Part shown: one piece after another, positions 7,788-11,677 of the stretch
Layout of the letters: each line of letters starts with the position of its first letter
How positions within the stretch are numbered: position 1 is the first letter of the stretch
NCBI GenBank assembly: GCA_018713505.1
Contig: DVOL01000033.1
Coordinates: 1 to 11,677, forward strand
DNA: 11,677 nt
Direction of reading: 5' to 3'
DNA from: Faeciplasma avium
Lineage (GTDB): Bacteria > Bacillota > Clostridia > Oscillospirales > Ruminococcaceae
Made by a program: the position numbers and the translations under genes
Notes under the pieces: generated by a model
Seen by the model: only the letters and a program-made list of their open reading frames with translations
What the model was told of the DNA's origin: nothing
Databases searched by the model: none

Positions 7788-7834
7788 GATAATTCGCAAA
7801 ATAGCTTAAAATTTTTAATCCGAGGTGTAAATCC

Positions 7835-8701
7835 ATGAAAAAAATGCTAAAATCGCTCCTGACAGACTACCTGATAATCTCGCTCGGCTCTGCGATATAC
7901 GCAGTCGCCATCAGCCTGTTTCTAGACCCCAACGGCATCATCCCGGGAGGCTTCACCGGGCTTGCCATGATAGTCGGGCTGTTTATCCCCGGGGTCAAGA
8001 CGGGAACAATCGTGTTCTTTTTAAACATACCCATCATCGTAGTGGGGATTGTGGTCTTTGGGTTAAAATTTTTAAGCTCGACGATATACTCCGTTGTCCT
8101 CTCCTCGCTTATAATGAATCTTTTGGCTCCTCTAGGACCTCTTACCAGGGACCCTCTTTTATGCTGTGTAGCGGGAGGCTGTCTTATGGCTATAGGTCTT
8201 GAGATGGTGCTAATGCGTGGAGCCACCACCGGCGGAACGGACATCATCGTAAAGCTTTTAAGAAAAAAGATACGCTCGGTCTCTGCGGGGACGCTGTTTA
8301 TCGCCACCGACGGCCTTGTCATCCTCTTTGCGGCTATAGCCTCGGGAAACATAGACTCCGGGCTTTACGCCGCCCTTTGCACAATTATATCCTCTGTCGT
8401 GATGGACTATATTCTCAACGGCAGAAGCGAGGCAAAGATGCTCCTTGTGGTGAGCGACAGCTTCGAGGAGATAGCCTCCCGGCTTATGGTCGAGCTTGAC
8501 GCCGGCGTCACCCTGCTGGAGGGCATGGGAGGCTACTCGGGGGCGCAGAAAAGGGTGCTCCTGTGCGTTGTGAAAAAGCAGTCGGTATCCAAGGCTCTAA
8601 GGATTATAAAGCAGCTCGACGACCGCTCCTTCGCTATCATCACGACCGCCGACGAGGTGTTCGGCGAGGGCTACAAGCACCACGGTGCGGAGAGCTTCTG
8701 A
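7835..8701 (+). CDS. YitT family membrane protein (DUF161 + DUF2179)
   Basis: The 288-residue protein has five or so hydrophobic segments (around residues 12-30, 38-50, 58-77, 84-100, 109-127 and 155-190) and then a soluble C-terminal DUF2179-like domain (about 203-280). Family hallmarks are LDPNGIIPGGFTGLA (30-44), MRGATTGGTDIIVKLLRKK (127-145), and VTLLEGMGGYSGAQKRVLLCVV (225-246) followed by DEVFGEGYKH. YitT proteins are widespread in Firmicutes, often in several paralogues. Their substrate is not established; the fold suggests a membrane transporter with a cytoplasmic regulatory domain (inference). GAGGTG lies 7 nt before the ATG. The gene is divergent from the CotH kinase across a 176-bp gap and convergent with the FN3 gene, so it is probably monocistronic, ending at the hairpin at 8732-8757. 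Confidence 0.93.
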   Translation: MKKMLKSLLTDYLIISLGSAIYAVAISLFLDPNGIIPGGFTGLAMIVGLFIPGVKTGTIVFFLNIPIIVVGIVVFGLKFLSSTIYSVVLSSLIMNLLAPLGPLTRDPLLCCVAGGCLMAIGLEMVLMRGATTGGTDIIVKLLRKKIRSVSAGTLFIATDGLVILFAAIASGNIDSGLYAALCTIISSVVMDYILNGRSEAKMLLVVSDSFEEIASRLMVELDAGVTLLEGMGGYSGAQKRVLLCVVKKQSVSKALRIIKQLDDRSFAIITTADEVFGEGYKHHGAESF

Positions 8702-8731
8702 CAGACCAGGCTCGCCGTGGGTTGACAGCAG

Positions 8732-8757
8732 CGCTCCCTGGGAATTTCCGGGGAGCG
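8732..8757 (+). terminator. Terminator-like hairpin after the YitT gene
   Basis: CGCTCCCTGG and CCGGGGAGCG form a 10-bp stem with a GAATTT loop, 30 bp past the YitT stop. The stem includes one T-G pair that is a good wobble only in plus-strand RNA, which favours a role for the YitT transcript. The tail (TTCATCTT) is only partly T-rich, so termination may be weak. Confidence 0.55.
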
Positions 8758-8789
8758 TTCATCTTGCCTAAAAGCGACATCCTCGCAGG

Positions 8790-8952
8790 CTGCGCAAAGT
8801 GAGCCGCCACGGCTTTAGCCGTGGCGGATTGATTGCCGGCTGATGTTAAAAAAGGCCTCCCGAAATTTTCAAGGAGGCGTACATTTGCAGGCTCTTATGA
8901 AATTTTAGCGGCAATCACTCGGTCAGCATCGCTGACAGCTCACTTTGCGTAG
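8790..8952 (+). other. Cloverleaf-forming palindromic element (structured RNA or DNA repeat)
   Basis: The gap 8702-9121 holds no gene I can support; this segment is its core. Paired blocks read on the plus strand: P1, 8790-8804 with 8938-8952 (12 perfect pairs CGCAAAGTGAGC/GCTCACTTTGCG plus G-U, U-A and C-G); P2, 8805-8813 with 8818-8826 (CGCCACGGC, loop TTTA); P3, 8830-8843 with 8905-8917 (core GATTGCCG/CGGCAATC, one bulged G, one G-U); P3a, the nested hairpin 8855-8878; P4, 8922-8927 with 8931-8936 (GTCAGC, loop ATC). Junction nucleotides are few: none, two, four and one. The two wobble pairs work only in plus-strand RNA, favouring plus-strand transcription. It could be a structured RNA, a protein-bound DNA element, or a non-autonomous mobile repeat. 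P2 resembles palindromes at ends of IS200/IS605-type elements, but no transposase or TnpB is present. Confidence 0.5.
8848..8878 (-). terminator. Canonical minus-strand terminator nested in the cloverleaf
   Basis: On the minus strand GCCTCC pairs with GGAGGC around a loop containing GAAAATTTC, followed by C and six T residues (8853-8848). This is the best-formed terminator in the 8702-9121 gap. No minus-strand gene lies between it and 9066, so it may be a second stop for FN3-gene transcripts or the end of an unrecognised small RNA. Its loop and following sequence resemble the hairpins at 8732-8757 and 9067-9090. Confidence 0.6.
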
Positions 8953-8956
8953 GCGG

Positions 8957-9058
8957 GTTCCCCCTCAAGCTGCGTTAGGGGGACAAAATTCGCTGGTAAG
9001 CGAATTTATACCTGCCAGGCAATTTCACTGCGAGGCAATATCGCTTGCCATTAGGCAA
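8957..9058. repeat. Run of short palindromes in the YitT-FN3 intergenic region
   Basis: Consecutive small stems fill this stretch. TCCCCCT (8959-8965) pairs with AGGGGGA (8977-8983). AAATTCGCT (8986-8994) pairs perfectly with AGCGAATTT (8999-9007) around a 4-nt loop. Three GGCAA copies (9018, 9034, 9054) can pair with a single TTGCC (9045-9049), giving alternative hairpins. This looks like the remains of a palindromic intergenic repeat rather than coding sequence; open frames across it lack ribosome sites and family matches. Confidence 0.5.
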
Positions 9059-9090
9059 ATAACAAAGCTCCCCGGAAAATTCCAGGGAGC
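9057..9090 (-). terminator. Terminator after the FN3-repeat gene
   Basis: Read on the minus strand, GCTCCC pairs with GGGAGC and is extended inward by a T-G wobble and GG/CC pairs around AATTTT. The hairpin is followed by TTTGTTATTTG. It begins 31 bp past the FN3 gene stop. It matches the inverted hairpin at 8733-8756 at 22 of 24 positions. Confidence 0.65.
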
Positions 9091-9121
9091 CTTATCTTTT
9101 GCTTATCTGCCCTTGAGCCTA

Positions 9122-11677
9122 TTATCTTACTGTAACAGTAAGAGGAGCACAGGCGGAGAGGCACTCGCTCAGAGTTCCGTAGGACTTGTAGTCGCTCCTT
9201 ACGATTCTGACCTTGTAGGTCTGACCGGAGGTGAAGCTCTTAGCGCTGGAGCCGTTTCCGAATCTTGTCAGGGTAGCTCTTGTTCCGTCATAGGTGCCGC
9301 AGTACTTGTAGGTGCTGCTGGTTCCCTCGGCTATATAGATTCTGTAGCCGGGTGCGCCGATGTTGTTCCAGGATACTACTACCTGACCCCTCTGGGTGCT
9401 GGTTACGGAGGTGAGGGAGGCATAGTTCTCGTCAAGAGAAACATCGCTGTCGCTTCCTACCGGGTCGGGTGCTCTTACGGTTGTCGAGGTGGTGGAGGGA
9501 GCAATCTTGAGGACGCCGGACTCATAGCCGCCGTCGGTGACAATCTTGAACTCGTACTCTACGCCGTTAGTTAGACCGTTGACATTTACAGCGGACTTGG
9601 TAAGACGCTGGTTGACCTTGAGCCATTTCGAACTGGTAGCCCTTCTGTAGTAGAGGGTGTAGTAGTCGGCATTGTCAGCCTTATCCCAGGAAAGAGTTAC
9701 CTTCTTGTTGCCGGATACAGCCTTGAAGTTGGTGGGATACCTGTTGTCGCTGGAGCTTCCTGAATCGGTGTCGGGAGTGGAGCCGGCGACATTGTAAAGG
9801 TGGCCTATCTCATACATCCTGTTGCTGTTGGTGATGGCTATAACGGTTACCTGGAAGTCCCTGCCGAGTCCCATGGGAACATCGTAGGTGGTGCCGATTA
9901 CCATATCCTCAAAGGAGGTCTCGGCGCCGAGAGGACCGTACCAAATCATATAGCCGTAAGCGTCGGGCGCCTTCTGCCAGGAGATGGTGGTGGTTGTGGC
10001 GTTCTTGTAGGAGTAGGTCAGGTTCTCAACCTCGGTCTTGGTTATGGTGGAGCTGGAGCCGGAGCTTGGGGCCCTGCCGGTTACATTGGCATAAGCAACC
10101 AGGTTGTTGTTCATGTCGATAACTCTTACATAGTAGCTCTTGGTTATCGGAATGTTGAGGGTTGCGGTTGTCGCCTGAGCGGTGTAGTTGAAGGTTGAGC
10201 CGTCAACGGTGTACTGGATGTTGTACAGATAGCTTCCAGAGGAGTTCCATCTGATTACAGCGTAGCTGTCGTAAGAGGTTACCATGCAGTTGTAGCCGCT
10301 GGTGACATTGGTGCCGGAGGTGCCGATGCTGGAGCCGCTTCCGCCTGTCTGGGTTATGGTAGAGGGAGTTACTACAGCTCCGCCTACATATCCGATGGGG
10401 CCGTTGTAGCTGTATGCCTGAACGGATACCTGCCAGGTGTCGGTAGAGGCGTAGTTAAGGCTTATATAGGGGTAGGTTATATTGACGGTGCTGGAGCTGC
10501 CGTTAGCCTTGGAGTGAGTAACGACATAGTAAGCTGCGCCGCTTACAGGCTGCCAGGTTACGGTTGCATTGGTGGTGCCCCTTGTTATATTAAGAGTGCC
10601 TGTTCCTACTGGGCCTGAGGTTGAGCCGGGGGACGAGGATGTCGCATATGCTGCAAGATATGCCCTTGCAAAGACAGTGGTGCTGCCGCGGTGCATTACC
10701 TCGAAGGTCCAGCTCTGGGTGTAGTCAAGGTTAAGAGAATATCTGGTGCCTGTTGTGGTAATAGTATTGCTCTGGCCGAGGGTGTTGTAGTATCTTATGG
10801 TGTAATAGCCCATAGAGCTTGTTCCCTGCCACGAGAGGGTGACGGTGGAAGCGGTAGAGTAGGGTCTGGAGGCTATCATGTTAGAGGTCGCCGAGCCGGA
10901 GCCGTAGGGAGAAACCATAACGGAGCCTATGACCCGCGTGTTTGCCAGGAATACATAGTAGGTCATTCCGCTGGGAAGGGTTGCAGTGTACTGAGTCTGG
11001 TCTGAAACGGATACCCAGCTGGCGTTTCTGTAGTCGCTGCTGGTGGAGATTCCAAGACGGGTAGCTCCCAGGGAGGCAGCCCATGTGAAGTGTACATAGT
11101 TGCCGTTTCTGGTGTAGCTGATGTTGGTTCCGCCTATGCTTCCGCCAGTGCTGCCGGAGCCGGTGTTAGTCCAGCTGATGAACGGGCTGGCAGCGTGGTC
11201 GTTCTTCGTACCGACGTATACCCTTACGGAAAGGAGGTTGGAAAGAGCCACCTCGATGGTTGTAGAGGGTGTAGACACTTTGTCAACAGTGCCGGAAGCA
11301 TTGCTTCCGTTTTTGCTGTAGGTGTACTCAACATAATAGGTGACATAGCCTGCCTGTTTGTTCCAGGAAAGGGTGGTGGTGTTTGCGGCTGACCCGACAG
11401 CTTTAAAGCCGTTGGTGCCGGTTACCGTGGTGGAAATAAACTGTGAGTTGGATTTGAGGACGCTGACTGTACTTCCGCTTGCAGAGGTTTTTGCTGTAAC
11501 CTCTGCAGTATAGTTTCCTCCGACAGTAGCGGTATAGCTCGCCGTGCACTTATCATTTGTATCCGTGGTAGAGGTCACCGTAACTGCGGTCTGATAAGCT
11601 TGGCTGCCATCCTTAAAGAATACTACCTGATAGTAGGTCGCACCCGTTACCGGCTCCCAGCTAAGCGTCAAGGTCTT
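9122..11677 (-). CDS. Secreted protein with at least nine fibronectin-III-like modules (5' end off window)
   Basis: At least 851 residues are visible; the frame is open through the right edge, so the N-terminus, and presumably its signal peptide, is missing. A TTG at 11671 lies inside an FN3 strand and is not a real start. Nine beta-sandwich modules recur about every 84-106 residues, each marked by a hydrophobic strand ending in Trp (Trp 7, 105, 199, 283, 375, 477, 567, 664 and 770 of the visible part; for example VTLSWDKADNADYYTLYYR) followed by a YY-rich strand. Modules are joined by Ser/Gly/Thr-rich linkers. The protein ends plainly at PLTVTVR with no LPxTG, membrane anchor, dockerin or S-layer domain in view. 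FN3 arrays usually act as spacers or adhesive parts of surface or secreted proteins; the functional domain is probably upstream, outside the window. Convergent with the YitT gene and ends in its own terminator. Confidence 0.85.
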   Translation of the reverse strand, partial: KTLTLSWEPVTGATYYQVVFFKDGSQAYQTAVTVTSTTDTNDKCTASYTATVGGNYTAEVTAKTSASGSTVSVLKSNSQFISTTVTGTNGFKAVGSAANTTTLSWNKQAGYVTYYVEYTYSKNGSNASGTVDKVSTPSTTIEVALSNLLSVRVYVGTKNDHAASPFISWTNTGSGSTGGSIGGTNISYTRNGNYVHFTWAASLGATRLGISTSSDYRNASWVSVSDQTQYTATLPSGMTYYVFLANTRVIGSVMVSPYGSGSATSNMIASRPYSTASTVTLSWQGTSSMGYYTIRYYNTLGQSNTITTTGTRYSLNLDYTQSWTFEVMHRGSTTVFARAYLAAYATSSSPGSTSGPVGTGTLNITRGTTNATVTWQPVSGAAYYVVTHSKANGSSSTVNITYPYISLNYASTDTWQVSVQAYSYNGPIGYVGGAVVTPSTITQTGGSGSSIGTSGTNVTSGYNCMVTSYDSYAVIRWNSSGSYLYNIQYTVDGSTFNYTAQATTATLNIPITKSYYVRVIDMNNNLVAYANVTGRAPSSGSSSTITKTEVENLTYSYKNATTTTISWQKAPDAYGYMIWYGPLGAETSFEDMVIGTTYDVPMGLGRDFQVTVIAITNSNRMYEIGHLYNVAGSTPDTDSGSSSDNRYPTNFKAVSGNKKVTLSWDKADNADYYTLYYRRATSSKWLKVNQRLTKSAVNVNGLTNGVEYEFKIVTDGGYESGVLKIAPSTTSTTVRAPDPVGSDSDVSLDENYASLTSVTSTQRGQVVVSWNNIGAPGYRIYIAEGTSSTYKYCGTYDGTRATLTRFGNGSSAKSFTSGQTYKVRIVRSDYKSYGTLSECLSACAPLTVTVR

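Noticed and set aside
7659..7799. Extended N-terminus of the CotH kinase starting at 7799
   Set aside because: It would begin upstream of the promoter's -10 and -35 elements, lacks a ribosome site and would bury the signal peptide inside the protein.
8793..8949. CRISPR array or tRNA as an explanation of the repeated palindromes
   Set aside because: There are no regularly spaced direct repeats, and the cloverleaf has the wrong arm sizes and no anticodon-arm or T-arm consensus.
8970..8984. Integron attC-like R' box (GTTAGGG) among the palindromes
   Set aside because: The box does not fit the GTTRRRY consensus, there is no matching partner box and no cassette structure or integrase.
8945..9574. 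Plus-strand 209-codon open frame across the palindromes and the FN3 gene end
   Set aside because: It is antisense to the FN3 gene over most of its length, has no ribosome site and its first part is palindromic repeat.

Overview
The window looks like chromosomal DNA from an anaerobic, probably gut-associated, Gram-positive Clostridia (Oscillospirales/Ruminococcaceae-like). Base composition is slightly above 50% GC by eye. Support comes from strong purine-rich Shine-Dalgarno sites, frequent TTG starts, consensus sigma-A promoters, a YitT-family membrane protein, an LTA-synthase-like sulfatase-fold enzyme and a clostridial-type citrate synthase. The taxonomic call is inference.

Layout, left to right. 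Minus strand: (1) the first 29 codons of a response regulator, cut by the left edge; (2) a lipoprotein with Asp-rich calcium-loop motifs, 34 bp upstream of the regulator and probably its operon partner; (3) a citrate synthase gene whose reading frame is broken by an in-frame TAA inside the conserved NVDxYSG motif, followed by an intact, still recognisable 61-codon C-terminus and a terminator; (4) a lipoteichoic-acid-synthase-family phosphoglycerol transferase; (5) a large secreted CotH-type kinase with lamin-tail, chitobiase-C-like and InlB-repeat-like domains, probably co-transcribed with (4). Plus strand: (6) a YitT-family membrane protein, divergent from (5). Then comes a 420-bp gene-free stretch made almost wholly of palindromes. 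Last, minus strand: (7) the C-terminal part of a secreted protein with nine FN3-like modules, cut by the right edge.

Four of the seven genes act at the cell envelope or outside the cell (lipoprotein, LTA synthase, CotH kinase, FN3 protein) and one more is an integral membrane protein, so the region is mainly a surface locus with one central-metabolism gene in it. Three minus-strand transcription units have near-perfect promoters: citrate synthase TTGACA-17-TATAAT, lipoprotein TTGAAA-17-TATAAT, CotH TTGCAA-17-TATAAT.

Two items deserve most attention. The first is the citrate synthase nonsense codon, which leaves the catalytic His/His/Asp residues but removes the C-terminal substrate-binding arginines. 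The second is the convergent intergenic region 8702-9121, where a 163-nt segment folds on paper into a tight four-way cloverleaf. That segment is flanked by two nearly identical hairpins in inverted orientation, and a third related hairpin is nested inside it.
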